A stretch of DNA of 64,000 bases, taken from Cryptosporangium arvum DSM 44712 (lineage in GTDB: Bacteria > Actinomycetota > Actinomycetes > Mycobacteriales > Cryptosporangiaceae). The position numbers and the translations under genes are program-made. Location: contig NZ_KK073874.1 in NCBI RefSeq assembly GCF_000585375.1, positions 4,619,251 to 4,683,250 of the forward strand, in the 5' to 3' direction. Numbering within the stretch: the first letter of the stretch is position 1; every line of letters starts with the position of its first letter. The notes below the pieces were generated by a model. The model was not told the DNA's origin, ran no database searches, and was given only the letters and a program-made list of their open reading frames with translations. Positions 1 to 8,499 of the stretch are shown piece by piece.

Positions 1-601
1 AGCCGGGATCCCAGCCCGCGGCCACCGACGCACGGCAGCGGGCCGGGTCGTCGCCGGCCGCGGTCAGCACCGCGGTCAGCAGCGGCACGCAGTGCCCCAG
101 CGCCTCGACCGGCAACGGCCCGGTGGCCACCAGCGAGACCACCCCGTGCCCCACCGCCCAGATCCGCACCGCGAGGTCCAGCGGGTCGGTCTCCGGATCG
201 AACCGGTCCGCCGCCCGCCGGGCCGCCAGCACCAGCCGCTCCAGCGTCGAGTCCGCGGCCCCCGAGTCCTCCAGGTCGAACGCGGCGTCGAACATGACCC
301 GGTACAGGTCCGGGTGCTCCAGCGCGTTGCCCACGTACCCCGCGGCCAGCGCGGCCAGATCACGCACGGGATCGTCCGACGGCGCGACCCGCGCGAGCCG
401 GGCGTCCAGGCGGGTGAACCCCTCCTGGCGCAGCGCCCGCCAGAGCCCGTCCATCCCGCCGAAGTGCGTGTAGACGGCCATCGTCGAGACCCCGGTGCCG
501 GCCACCAGCGAGCGCAGCGTGATCGGCTCCCGCGTCCGCAGCATCTGCCCGGCACGTTCGAGCAGTGAAATCCGCACCGCCGGGTCTTTCGTTCTCGCCA
601 T
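1..601 (-). CDS. TetR/AcrR family regulator, C-terminus cut by window edge
   Basis: The reading frame starts at the ATG at 601 (MARTKDPAVRISLLERAG) and runs off the left edge, so about 200 residues are visible. Residues 10-55 form a TetR helix-turn-helix (TLRSLVAGTGVSTMAVYTHF). The rest is helical and resembles the WHG / TetR_C_33 ligand-binding class. The gene is divergent from the RidA gene, and a perfect 26-bp palindrome lies between the two starts, so autorepression plus control of ridA is the simple inference. The ligand cannot be told from sequence. The family call is firm; the C-terminal end is unseen. Confidence 0.9.
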   Translation of the reverse strand, partial: MARTKDPAVRISLLERAGQMLRTREPITLRSLVAGTGVSTMAVYTHFGGMDGLWRALRQEGFTRLDARLARVAPSDDPVRDLAALAAGYVGNALEHPDLYRVMFDAAFDLEDSGAADSTLERLVLAARRAADRFDPETDPLDLAVRIWAVGHGVVSLVATGPLPVEALGHCVPLLTAVLTAAGDDPARCRASVAAGWDPG

Positions 602-606
602 TGCCG

Positions 607-632
607 AACCATAGCATTGCAATGCTATGGTT
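607..632. promoter_or_regulatory. 26-bp perfect palindrome, TetR operator candidate
   Basis: The half-site AACCATAGCATTG (607-619) is followed directly by its exact reverse complement (620-632). It starts 6 bp from the tetR start and ends 6 bp before the preferred ridA start at 639. Its A/T-rich core stands out in this GC-rich DNA. Repressor bound here would block both divergent promoters. An ATG at 627 lies inside the palindrome, which argues against that codon as the RidA start. Confidence 0.85.
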
Positions 633-638
633 CACGCC

Positions 639-1043
639 ATGACGATCACCTTGCTGAACCCCGAAGGCCTGCCCCAGTCCGGCGTCTACCACCAGGTCGC
701 GGTCGCCACCGGCTCCACGCACGTGTTCGTCTCGGGCCAGGTCGCCCGGGACGCCGACGGCGGGAGAGTCGGCGAGAACGACCTCGCCGCCCAGACCGAG
801 CAGGCCTACCTGAACCTGTCGACGGCGCTGGGGGCCGCCGGCGCCACCCTAGGTGACGTCGCGAAAGTGACGATCTACGTCGTCGACTGGGCGCCCGAGA
901 AGATGCCGCTGTTCCTGGAGGGCGTCGGCCGCGCGTTCGCGAGGCTCGGCGCCGCCCCGGTGCCCGCCGTGACCATGATCGGCGTCGCCGCGCTCGCCGA
1001 GCCCGACCTGCTGATCGAGATCGAGGCCACCGCCGTTCTCTAG
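639..1043 (+). CDS. RidA family protein (YjgF/YER057c/UK114)
   Basis: The 134-residue product begins MTITLLNPEGLPQSG and has the usual RidA length and core: VFVSGQVARDADG near residue 35, a long helix with QTEQAYLNLSTAL, then the strand segment VAKVTIYVVD. RidA proteins form trimers that deaminate reactive enamines and imines. Several subgroups have other or unknown roles, and the diagnostic arginine of true RidA is not obvious near the C-terminus (VPAVTMIGVAALAEPDLLIEIEATAVL region). The start at 639 was chosen over 627 because 627 lies inside the operator. The gene is controlled, by inference, by the divergent TetR, and its stop overlaps that of the convergent oxidoreductase. Confidence 0.88.
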   Translation: MTITLLNPEGLPQSGVYHQVAVATGSTHVFVSGQVARDADGGRVGENDLAAQTEQAYLNLSTALGAAGATLGDVAKVTIYVVDWAPEKMPLFLEGVGRAFARLGAAPVPAVTMIGVAALAEPDLLIEIEATAVL

Positions 1044-1915
1044 TACGTCTCGATGACCTCGCCGGCGAACCGGCGGGCCGATTCGACCAGCGCGGCCTTG
1101 TCGCGGAAGTCGACGCCGTACTGCCACCACGGGGCGGCCTGGCACTCGGTGACGCCGGCCTCCTCCAGGCGGCGGTAGTCGTCCCGGCTGACGTTGCCCA
1201 CCGGTCCGGCGATGATCTCGAACGGCTCGTCGGCGCGGCCGTACTCGGCTCGTAGCGCGTGCAGCCGCGCACACGCCTCGATGATCTTGTCGGGCGTCGT
1301 GTTGACCGAGATCCAGCCGTCGGCGACGCGCGCGGTGCGTTTCAGGGCGGGTTCGCTGTGGCCGCCGACGAGGATCTTCACCGGCGCCGACGGCGCCGGC
1401 GCGATCATCAGCCGGTCGAAATCGTAGTGCTTGCCGTGGTACTCCACCCACTCCGGGCCGTTGCCCGCGCACACGAGTTTGAGGATGTCGATGGCCTCGT
1501 CCACCCGGGCGCCCCGCGTGCGCATGTCGGTGCGGGTGAACGTGAACTCCTCCGGGATCCAGGAGAGCCCCACGCCGAACGCGAACCGGTTGTCGGACAT
1601 CACCGCGATCGACGCGACCTGCTTGGCGGTGAGCAGCGGATCGCGCAGCGGGAGCTTGCAGACGTTCGTGTGGAACTCGAGCCGCGAGGTGACCGCGGCC
1701 ATCGCCGGGATCGCGACGAACGGGTCGACGAACTCGGTCTCCGGTGGCCAGAACCGGCTGCCGTCCTTGGTGTAGGGGTACTTCGCCGAGACCTTCTCGG
1801 GGTAGAACACCGAGTCGGGCATGGCGACCGAGTTGTAGCCGCTCTCCTCCGCGGTGCGAGCGACATCGACCAGGTGCCGGGCGGGCAGCAGCGCCGCTGC
1901 GAGGGTCCACTTCAT
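1040..1915 (-). CDS. LLM class F420-dependent oxidoreductase
   Basis: The 291-residue product is a luciferase-like TIM barrel of the single-domain F420 type (the Rv2161c-like class). Visible family blocks are the N-terminal AEESGYNSVAMPDSVF, the FHTNVCKLPLRDPLLTAKQ segment, RFAFGVGLSWIPEEF, and the late strand VKILVGGHSEPALKR followed by VADGWI. Such enzymes use reduced F420, or FMN in some, to move hydride on varied substrates. The ATG at 1915 lies just downstream of an inverted repeat that matches the KstR-type consensus, suggesting a role in lipid or sterol breakdown. The 3' end overlaps the end of ridA by 4 bp (convergent). The substrate is unknown. Confidence 0.9.
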   Translation of the reverse strand: MKWTLAAALLPARHLVDVARTAEESGYNSVAMPDSVFYPEKVSAKYPYTKDGSRFWPPETEFVDPFVAIPAMAAVTSRLEFHTNVCKLPLRDPLLTAKQVASIAVMSDNRFAFGVGLSWIPEEFTFTRTDMRTRGARVDEAIDILKLVCAGNGPEWVEYHGKHYDFDRLMIAPAPSAPVKILVGGHSEPALKRTARVADGWISVNTTPDKIIEACARLHALRAEYGRADEPFEIIAGPVGNVSRDDYRRLEEAGVTECQAAPWWQYGVDFRDKAALVESARRFAGEVIETY

Positions 1916-1923
1916 GGCCGAAT

Positions 1924-1941
1924 TCTAGAACAGGTTCTAGA
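1924..1941. promoter_or_regulatory. KstR-like inverted repeat upstream of the LLM oxidoreductase
   Basis: The arms TCTAGAAC (1924-1931) and GTTCTAGA (1934-1941) are perfect complements around AG. The inner 14 bases, TAGAACAGGTTCTA (1926-1939), fit the published mycobacterial KstR consensus TNNAACNNGTTNNA at every fixed position. The site ends 9 bp before the gene's ATG, where a repressor could block transcription. The regulator itself is not in the window. Confidence 0.7.
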
Positions 1942-2022
1942 TGCCTGGGGTAGTGCCTGCGCTACCCCGATTCGCCCGTAGGCTTCATCGTCGGCGGCGG
2001 CCCGCGCTCCTAGCGTCGGGGT

Positions 2023-2778
2023 ATGCCTTCTGAACAGCGACAACAGCCCGCGGTGCGGGTGGAGAAGCTCACCCGGGTCTACGGGTCCGATCGGCAGTCG
2101 GTGACCGCGCTGGCCGGCGTCGACGCGGCGTTCGGACGCAGCACGTTCACCGCGATCATGGGTCCGTCCGGGTCGGGCAAGAGCACGCTGCTGCAGACCG
2201 CGGCCGGTCTCGACCGGCCGTCGTCGGGGCGGGTGTGGCTGGGCGACACCGAACTGTCCGGCCTGTCGGAGACGAAGCTGACGATGCTGCGCCGCGACCG
2301 CATCGGCTTCGTCTTCCAGGCGTTCAACCTGCTCGGCGCGCTCACCGTCGAGGAGAACATCCTGCTGCCGTCGCGGCTGTCCGGCGTACGGCCGGACCGG
2401 GCGTGGTTCGCCGAGGTCGTCCGCCGGGTCGGGTTGGACGACCGGCTGCGGCACCGGCCGTCCGAACTCTCCGGTGGCCAGCAGCAGCGCGTCGCGATCG
2501 CCCGGGCGCTCGTGACGCGTCCGGACGTGATCTTCTGCGACGAGCCGACCGGCGCGCTCGACACGCAGACCGCGGCCGACGTGCTCGCGCTGCTGCGTGC
2601 GCTGGTCGACGAGCAGGCGCAGACCGTCGTCATGGTCACGCACGACCCGGTGGCCGCCTCCTACGCCGACCGGGTGCTGGTGCTCGCCGACGGGCACGTC
2701 GTGCAGGACCTGCCCCAGCCGGGTGCGACGAAGATCGCCGAGATCCTCGCGTCGCTGGGGAAGCGGAGGGCGGCATGA
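2023..2778 (+). CDS. ABC transporter ATP-binding protein, MacB/LolD type
   Basis: The 251-residue nucleotide-binding subunit has all ABC motifs: Walker [10 protein letters not shown] near residue 47, Q-loop [10 protein letters not shown], signature [15 protein letters not shown], Walker [13 protein letters not shown] and an H-loop histidine in VMVTHDP. The VFQAFNLL and EPTGALD variants are typical of the MacB/LolD/FtsE group, which drives extracellular-domain permeases rather than classic import channels. The stop overlaps the start of the permease gene (ATGA at 2775-2778), so the two are translationally coupled. The transported substrate is not evident; lipid, peptide or drug export is usual for the class. 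Confidence 0.95.
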   Translation: MPSEQRQQPAVRVEKLTRVYGSDRQSVTALAGVDAAFGRSTFTAIMGPSGSGKSTLLQTAAGLDRPSSGRVWLGDTELSGLSETKLTMLRRDRIGFVFQAFNLLGALTVEENILLPSRLSGVRPDRAWFAEVVRRVGLDDRLRHRPSELSGGQQQRVAIARALVTRPDVIFCDEPTGALDTQTAADVLALLRALVDEQAQTVVMVTHDPVAASYADRVLVLADGHVVQDLPQPGATKIAEILASLGKRRAA

Positions 2779-5234
2779 TCGCGCTCGCCGGACGGCTGCT
2801 GCGCCACCGCTGGGGAACGGCGGTCGCGACGCTCGTCGCGCTCGCCACCGGCATCCTGATCCTGACCGGCATGGGGACGCTCGTCGAGTCCGGTCTGCGC
2901 TACCGGGCCGAGCCGCACCGCTACGCCGCGGCCGACCTCGTCGTCGCCCGGCCGGAGGTGTCGCGCACGGTCAAGGAGTTCGGCGGGGACACCACGACCA
3001 CGACCGTGCGGCTGCCGGACGGCGGCGCGGTGCCCTCGTCGCTGGCCGCGGAACTGGCGCGGGTGCCCGGGGTCACCGGGGTCGTGGCCGACGTGTCGGT
3101 CCCGATCGGCAACCTCGCGGCCACCGGTCGCGGCTGGAGCAGCGCGGACCTCGCCGGCGATCGCCTGGTGGACGGGTCCGCGCCCACCGCCGACGACCAG
3201 GTCGTCGTCGGCCGCGGCGCCGGGGCCCCGGGGCGCCCGATCGACCTGGTCGTCGGCGGGGTGCCGCGCCGGTTCACGGTCAGCGGCGTCGTCGGCGGCA
3301 CCGCGTCGGTGTACTTCACCGACGCGCGGGCGGCCGCGCTGAGCCCGACCCCCGGCCTGGTCCCGGCGATCGCCCTGCGTGCGGACCCGTCGGCGGTGGC
3401 CGCCGTCACGACCCTCGCCGACGCGTCCGGGGCCGACGTCCTCACCGGCGACGCCAAGGGCCGCGCCGAACCGTCCGCCGAGCTCGACGCCCGCGACCTG
3501 CTGATCCAGCTGTCCGCGGCGTTCGGCGGGTACGTGGTGCTGCTCATCGGGTTCGTCGTCGCCGGCACGGTGGGGCTCTCGGTGCGTCACCGCCGCCGCG
3601 ACCTGGCGCTGCTGCGGGCGATCGCCGCCACCCCCGGCCAGGTACGCCGGATGCTGCTGGCCGAGGCGCTCCTGCTCAGCGGCGTCGGCGCGATGATCGG
3701 TGTGCCGCTGGGCGTGCTCGCCACCCGGTGGGTGCACGGCCAGCTCGTCGGCCACAAGTTCGTGCCGGACTCGTTCCCGATCGCGCCCGGTGCGCTCGCC
3801 GCGCCGGCCGCGGTGCTCGCGACGACGCTCGTCGCGGTGCTGGCCACGCTGGCCGCCTCCCGCCGGGTCACCGCGATCAAACCCACCGAGGCGCTCGGCG
3901 AGGCCGCGGTGGAGACCGGACCCGGCAGCCGGGCACGGCTGGTCGCCGGGCTGGTGACGCTGGCCGGTGCGGCCACGCTGAGCACGACGACGCTCGGCAC
4001 CGGCGGGGTGATCGCGGTCGCGACCGCCACCGGCATGCTGTACCTGTTCGTGATCGCGATCGGGCTGCTCGCGCCGTGGGTCAACCGGTTCGCCGCCCGC
4101 GTGCTCGCCCCGGTCCTGCGGGTCGTGTGGGGATCGAGCGGGTACCTGGCCGCGGCCAACCTGCGGGCCAACGCGCGGGGCGCGGCCACCGTGCTGACCG
4201 CGCTGGTGCTCGCCGTGGGCCTCGGCGGGTCGGTCTGGTTCCTGCAGGACAACCTCGAGCGCACCACCGTCGATCAGCGTCGCGACGGCACGCTGGCCCG
4301 GCACGCGCTGGTGTCCGGTGCCGGGCTGCCGGCCGCGGCGCTGGCCGACGTGCGTGCGGTGCCGGGCGTCACGGCCGCGACCCCGGTGCGCGGCACGGCC
4401 GTCGTCGTCCCGTCGTTCGACGGGCTCGAACCGGCCGCCGCGCAGGCCGTCGACCCCGCGGCGCTGGCCCGGACCGTCGACCTGGACGTCACCGAAGGCT
4501 CGCTCGCCGACCTCGGCCCGCGCACGGTCGCGGTGTCCACGCTGCGCGCCTCGTCGTCGAGCTGGGAACTCGGGGACGACGTGAAGCTCACGCTCGCCGA
4601 CGGCACGCCGGTGACGCTGACGGTGGTCGCGATCTACCGGCGTGGCCTCGGGTTCGGCGACGTCACGATGTCGACGGCCACGGTCGCCGGGCACACCAGG
4701 ACCGGTCTGGACGACCAGATCCTCGTCTCCTCGTCCCCGGGCGCGGACCGCGCGCTGGCCGCGGTCGCCGCCCGGTACCCCGGGAGCGCGCTCGTCGCCC
4801 GGGACGACCTCACCGCCGGCCTGGCCGAGGATCTGGCGATCAGCGCCTGGGCGAACAAGCTGCTGATCGGCGTCCTGGTCGGCTACGCGGCGCTGGCCGC
4901 GGCGAACACGATGGTCGTCGCGGCGCTGGCCCGGCGGCGCGAGCTCGCGGTGCTGCGCCTGGTCGGCCTGACCACGCGCCAGGTGAAGCGGATGGTGCAC
5001 GCCGAGCAGGTGGGCCTGCTCGGGGCGGCGCTGGTGATCGGCGGGGCCGTCGCGGCCTGGACGCTGGCCTCGGTGGTGCGGGCGCTGACCGGCAGCCCGG
5101 TGCCGTACGTGCCCCCGCTCGGGATCGCCGCGGTGGCCGGGGGCGCGACGCTGCTGGCGTTGGCCACGACCGTGCTGCCGATCGGGCGCCAGCTGAGGAC
5201 GCCACCGCTGGAACACATCGGGATCAAGGAATAA
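2775..5234 (+). CDS. FtsX-like ABC transporter permease
   Basis: The 819-residue permease begins [20 protein letters not shown], an N-terminal membrane helix. A large extracytoplasmic MacB-PCD region (about residues 40-230) follows, then a first FtsX block of helices with RRRDLALLRAIAATPGQVRRML near residue 275. A second extracytoplasmic region precedes a second FtsX block with ARRRELAVLRLVGLTTRQVKRM near residue 720. This duplicated layout is normal for actinobacterial permeases of the type. It should pair with the ATPase encoded just upstream (4-bp overlap). It ends 1 base before the extreme upstream codon of the next frame, so the hydratase gene may be cotranscribed. Confidence 0.93.
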   Translation: MIALAGRLLRHRWGTAVATLVALATGILILTGMGTLVESGLRYRAEPHRYAAADLVVARPEVSRTVKEFGGDTTTTTVRLPDGGAVPSSLAAELARVPGVTGVVADVSVPIGNLAATGRGWSSADLAGDRLVDGSAPTADDQVVVGRGAGAPGRPIDLVVGGVPRRFTVSGVVGGTASVYFTDARAAALSPTPGLVPAIALRADPSAVAAVTTLADASGADVLTGDAKGRAEPSAELDARDLLIQLSAAFGGYVVLLIGFVVAGTVGLSVRHRRRDLALLRAIAATPGQVRRMLLAEALLLSGVGAMIGVPLGVLATRWVHGQLVGHKFVPDSFPIAPGALAAPAAVLATTLVAVLATLAASRRVTAIKPTEALGEAAVETGPGSRARLVAGLVTLAGAATLSTTTLGTGGVIAVATATGMLYLFVIAIGLLAPWVNRFAARVLAPVLRVVWGSSGYLAAANLRANARGAATVLTALVLAVGLGGSVWFLQDNLERTTVDQRRDGTLARHALVSGAGLPAAALADVRAVPGVTAATPVRGTAVVVPSFDGLEPAAAQAVDPAALARTVDLDVTEGSLADLGPRTVAVSTLRASSSSWELGDDVKLTLADGTPVTLTVVAIYRRGLGFGDVTMSTATVAGHTRTGLDDQILVSSSPGADRALAAVAARYPGSALVARDDLTAGLAEDLAISAWANKLLIGVLVGYAALAAANTMVVAALARRRELAVLRLVGLTTRQVKRMVHAEQVGLLGAALVIGGAVAAWTLASVVRALTGSPVPYVPPLGIAAVAGGATLLALATTVLPIGRQLRTPPLEHIGIKE

Positions 5235-5288
5235 GTGAACCGGAATTCCGCAATACTGGGCCGGACACCGCGGTCGGAAGGGGCCATT

Positions 5289-6149
5289 GTGGATTCGCTT
5301 GCGCTGGACATCGCCGACGGGATCGCGACGGTCACGCTGAACCGGCCCGCGAAACTGAACGCGTTCACCCCGGGGATGGCCCGGGAGATCGTGGCCGCGT
5401 TCGACGCGACGGATGCGGACGACGCGGTCCGGGTGGTCGTCGTGACCGGGGCGGGCCGGGCGTTCTGCGCCGGGGCGGACCTGTCCGGCGGGCCCGACAC
5501 GTTCGACCCGGAGCGTCCGGAGCGCCGCGAGCGCGACCTGATCGACGGTGCGCCGCGGGACCTCGGCGGGGTGGCGTCGATGCGGATCGCGGCGTCCACG
5601 AAGCCGGTGATCGGGGCGATCAACGGCCCGGCGGTCGGCGTGGGCGCCACGATGACGCTGCCGATGGACGTGCGCATCGCGGCCGAGTCGGCGCGGTTCG
5701 GGTTCGTGTTCGCCCGGCGGGGCCTGGTGCCGGAGGCCGCGTCGAGCTGGTTCCTGCCCCGGGTGGTGGGGATCTCGCAGGCGATGGAGTGGGTCGCGAC
5801 CGGCCGGGTGTTCCCGGCCGCCGAGGCGCTGGCCGGGCGGCTGGTGTCGCGGGTCGTGCCGGACGCGGAGCTGTCCGGGGTCGTGCGGGGGATCGCGGCC
5901 GAGATCGTGCAGAACACGTCCGCGGTGTCGGTGGCGGCGTCCCGGCGGATGCTGTGGTCGATGCTCGGGGCCTCGTCGCCGTGGGACGCCCACCGGCTCG
6001 ACTCCCGGGTGATCGCGGAGCTCGGTGCGAGCCCCGAGGTGGCCGAGGGGGTGGCGTCGTTCCTGGAGAAGCGCCCGCCACGGTTCCCGGGTTCGGCCCG
6101 CGACGCCGCCGGGCTCGTCCCGGACTGGCCGGGCCCGGTCCCCGGCTAG
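5289..6149 (+). CDS. Enoyl-CoA hydratase/isomerase family protein
   Basis: The crotonase-fold protein has 286 residues if translation starts at the GTG at 5289, which has GGAAGGGG about 6-13 bases upstream. The frame is open to 5235, but that longer start directly abuts the permease stop and lacks a clear ribosome site. Oxyanion-hole blocks are present: GRAFCAGADLSGG and INGPAVGVGATMTLPMD. FARRGLVPEAASSWFLPR carries the glutamate expected for hydratase catalysis. The likely reaction is hydration of a 2-enoyl-CoA, though the superfamily also includes isomerases and hydrolases. The C-terminal codons and stop form the first unit of a 17-bp triple repeat. Confidence 0.9.
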   Translation: MDSLALDIADGIATVTLNRPAKLNAFTPGMAREIVAAFDATDADDAVRVVVVTGAGRAFCAGADLSGGPDTFDPERPERRERDLIDGAPRDLGGVASMRIAASTKPVIGAINGPAVGVGATMTLPMDVRIAAESARFGFVFARRGLVPEAASSWFLPRVVGISQAMEWVATGRVFPAAEALAGRLVSRVVPDAELSGVVRGIAAEIVQNTSAVSVAASRRMLWSMLGASSPWDAHRLDSRVIAELGASPEVAEGVASFLEKRPPRFPGSARDAAGLVPDWPGPVPG

Positions 6150-6183
6150 GCCCGGTCCCCGGCTAGGCCCGGTCCCCGGCTAG
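6133..6183. repeat. Three perfect tandem 17-bp units at a convergent gene junction
   Basis: The unit GCCCGGTCCCCGGCTAG occurs three times without change (6133-6149, 6150-6166, 6167-6183). The first copy encodes the last residues and stop of the enoyl-CoA hydratase. The third contains the stop codon of the convergent SulP gene (CTA at 6180-6182). Each unit carries a TAG on the plus strand. Perfect identity suggests recent slippage. Confidence 0.95.
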
Positions 6184-7847
6184 GCCCAGTCCGTCCCGGT
6201 GCGGGCCCGATAGGCGGCGACAGCGTCCTCCAGCGTCGGGAAGAAGTGGGCGGGGTCGATCGTGCGGGTCAGCCCGTACGCGTCGATCTTCGCCCTGACC
6301 GGGGTCTTCAGCTCGGCGAACACCAGCGAGATCCCGCGGGCGTCCAGCTCCTCGTCGAGGTCGGCGAGCATGTCGGCCGCGGTCGTGTCGACGTCGGTGA
6401 TCGGTTCGGCCGCGACGACGATCCAGGTCGGACCGCTCCGGGCCAGCGTCCGGACCTGGTGGCGGAACGTGCGGGCGTTCGCGAAGATCAGCGGCGCGTC
6501 GAAGCGGAACAGCACCAGGCCGGGCAGGTGCGCGGCGTCCGGGTGCACGGTCGTGTCGTGGTACCCGGCGATGCCGTCGACGCGGCCGAGCACGGCCTGG
6601 TACGGCCACCAGACCCGGCGGAACACGTTGGCGACCGAGAGCGCCACCGCGATCGCGATCCCGGCCAGCACGTCGAGCAGCGCGACGCCGAGGAACGCGA
6701 CCAGGGCCAGCGCGAACTCGGTCCGCCGCTGCCGCCGGAGTCGGAGGAGGCCGGGCAGGTCGGCCAGCGAGAACGACGCGGCGACGACGACCGCCGCGAG
6801 GATCGGCTGCGGCAGGTCACGGAGCAGCCCCGGCGCCAGCACCAGCATCAGCGTGATGACGATCGCGCCGACCACGCCGGTGAGCTGCGTTTTCGCGCCG
6901 GCCTGCAGGGCGACGGCGGTCCGCGAACCGCTGGTGCTCACCGGGAAGCCCTGGAACAGCGAGACGGTCAGGTTCGCCGCGCCGATGCCGAGCATCTCCT
7001 GGCTGCCGCGCACCTCCTGGCCGGTGCGCGCGGCGAACGCGGACGACGTCGAGATCGTGTCGGCCAGCGAGACCAGCGTGATGCCGAACGCGCCGCCGAG
7101 CAGCAGCGCGAGGTCCGACCAGACGAGCGCGGGCAGCTGCAGCGGCGGGAACCCGGCCGGGAGCGGCCCGACCACGCGGACGTCCAGGTCGAACGCCCTG
7201 GTCACGACGATCGCGGCCACGACCACGAGCAGCACGCCGGGCACCCGGGGCGCCCACCGTTGCAGCGCGAGGATCAGCGCGAGGCCCGCGGCCCCGACGA
7301 GGAGCGCGGCCGGCACGGTGTCACCGAGGCCGGTCACGAACCCGAGCGCGTCACCGCGGAGGTCGTCGGCGTCGACCGAGAAGCCGAACAGCTTCGGCAG
7401 CTGGCCGACCAGGATCGTGAGCGCCAACCCGTTGAGGTAGCCGATCTGGGTCGGGCGGGAGAGCAGGTCGGCGAGGAAACCCAGCTTCGCGACGCCCGCC
7501 AGCGTCAGCATCAGGCCGGTGAGCAGCGCCAGGCCGGACGCCAGCGCCACCGCCCGCGCCGGGTCGCCACCCGAGCCCAGCGTGCCGACGAGCACCGCGG
7601 CGATCATCGGGCCGAGCGACGAGTCGGGCCCCAGCACCAGCACCCGGGACGGGCCGAACACCGCGTAGGCGAGCAGGCAGAACACGGTCGTGTAGAGGCC
7701 GGTGATCGGGGGCAGTCCGGCCAGCTCGGCGTAGGCCATGCCCTGCGGCACCAGCAGCGCGGTGAGGACGAGACCGGCGACGAGGTCCCGGGGGAGCCAG
7801 GCGGCGCGGTAGGTGCGCACCACTTCGACGCCCGGGACCGCTCTCAT
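6180..7847 (-). CDS. SulP family anion transporter with STAS domain
   Basis: The 555-residue membrane protein starts MRAVPGVEVVRTYRAAWLPR. The first membrane helices carry the SulP signature LVPQGMAYAELAGLPPITGLY (near residues 30-50), followed by FGPSRVLVLGPDSSLGPM. About 11-12 helices span residues 20-430. A cytoplasmic STAS domain follows (about 440-555; LVLFRFDAPLIFANARTF and a late ITDVDTTAADML loop). Substrates in the family include sulfate, bicarbonate and dicarboxylates. The start overlaps the stop of the upstream TetR gene (TCAT at 7844-7847), so it is probably the TetR's own target operon. An in-frame extension to 8255 is a shadow over the TetR gene. Confidence 0.93.
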   Translation of the reverse strand: MRAVPGVEVVRTYRAAWLPRDLVAGLVLTALLVPQGMAYAELAGLPPITGLYTTVFCLLAYAVFGPSRVLVLGPDSSLGPMIAAVLVGTLGSGGDPARAVALASGLALLTGLMLTLAGVAKLGFLADLLSRPTQIGYLNGLALTILVGQLPKLFGFSVDADDLRGDALGFVTGLGDTVPAALLVGAAGLALILALQRWAPRVPGVLLVVVAAIVVTRAFDLDVRVVGPLPAGFPPLQLPALVWSDLALLLGGAFGITLVSLADTISTSSAFAARTGQEVRGSQEMLGIGAANLTVSLFQGFPVSTSGSRTAVALQAGAKTQLTGVVGAIVITLMLVLAPGLLRDLPQPILAAVVVAASFSLADLPGLLRLRRQRRTEFALALVAFLGVALLDVLAGIAIAVALSVANVFRRVWWPYQAVLGRVDGIAGYHDTTVHPDAAHLPGLVLFRFDAPLIFANARTFRHQVRTLARSGPTWIVVAAEPITDVDTTAADMLADLDEELDARGISLVFAELKTPVRAKIDAYGLTRTIDPAHFFPTLEDAVAAYRARTGTDWA

Positions 7848-8410
7848 CCGAGCGCGGCCAGCGCGAGGTCGACCAGGCCGTCGGCGTAGGACTCGGTGAG
7901 CGGCCCGGTGCGCAGCATCCAGCGATGGTAGATCGGCCCGAAGAGCAGCTCGACGGCCTGGTCGAGGTCCACGTCGGGGCGGACCTCCCGCGCGGTGCTC
8001 AGCCGCGCCTTCACCGCGTCGAGCTGCGGGCGGAGCAGGCGGTCGCGGACCTGTTCGGCGAGCGCGTCGTCGGAGAGCGTCTCGATCGTGAGCGCGCGCG
8101 TGGTGGCCGACAGCCGGGGGTCGGCGAACTCCGCGACCGTGGCCCGGATGACGGCCCGCAGGTCGGCGCGCAGGTCGCCGGTGTCGGGGAGCACCACGTC
8201 GGTCGCCGCGGTCTCGGTGAGCGCGTCGAGGATCACCGCGCCCTTGCTCCGCCACCAGCGGTAGATCGTCTGCTTGCCGACGCCGGCGCGCGCGGCGATG
8301 GCTTCGACGGTGAGCTCGGCGTAGGACGTCTCGCCGAGAAGTTCGAGTGCGGCGGCCAGGATCGCGCGCCGGGAGCGCTCGTTGCGGCGGCCGGGATCGG
8401 GAGTGGGCAC
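7844..8410 (-). CDS. TetR/AcrR family regulator of the sulP/glycosyltransferase locus
   Basis: The 188-residue product has the TetR HTH at residues 13-60 (SYAELTVEAIAARAGVGKQT then IYRWW) and a TetR_C_11-like C-terminal domain. It is first in an operon with sulP (ATGA overlap) and divergent from the glycosyltransferase gene. Two GAGACG/CGTCTC inverted repeats lie in the 89-bp gap (8430-8450, 8463-8479) and are the obvious operators. The pairing with a macrolide-type glycosyltransferase suggests response to a small toxic molecule, but the ligand is not known. Confidence 0.92.
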   Translation of the reverse strand: MPTPDPGRRNERSRRAILAAALELLGETSYAELTVEAIAARAGVGKQTIYRWWRSKGAVILDALTETAATDVVLPDTGDLRADLRAVIRATVAEFADPRLSATTRALTIETLSDDALAEQVRDRLLRPQLDAVKARLSTAREVRPDVDLDQAVELLFGPIYHRWMLRTGPLTESYADGLVDLALAALG

Positions 8411-8429
8411 GGCGGGATCCTACCTGATT

Positions 8430-8479
8430 GACGAGACGGCCCGTCTCGTCTTAACTGGAGGGCGAGACGATCCGTCTCG
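8430..8479. promoter_or_regulatory. Two TetR-type operators in the divergent promoter
   Basis: Site 1 is GACGAGACGG (8430-8439), one base, then CCGTCTCGTC (8441-8450), perfect. Site 2 is CGAGACG (8463-8469), three bases, CGTCTCG (8473-8479), perfect. Both share the core CGAGACG and their centres are about 31 bp apart, close to three helical turns, so two dimers could sit on one face. The glycosyltransferase ribosome site (GGAGAGAGG, 8484-8492) follows at once. Confidence 0.88.
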
Positions 8480-8499
8480 TCTCGGAGAGAGGACCAACG

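Noticed and set aside
2661-5993. Long minus-strand frame across the ABC permease and hydratase genes
   Set aside because: Low-complexity Arg/Gly/His translation, spanning two unrelated plus-strand genes with clear domains.
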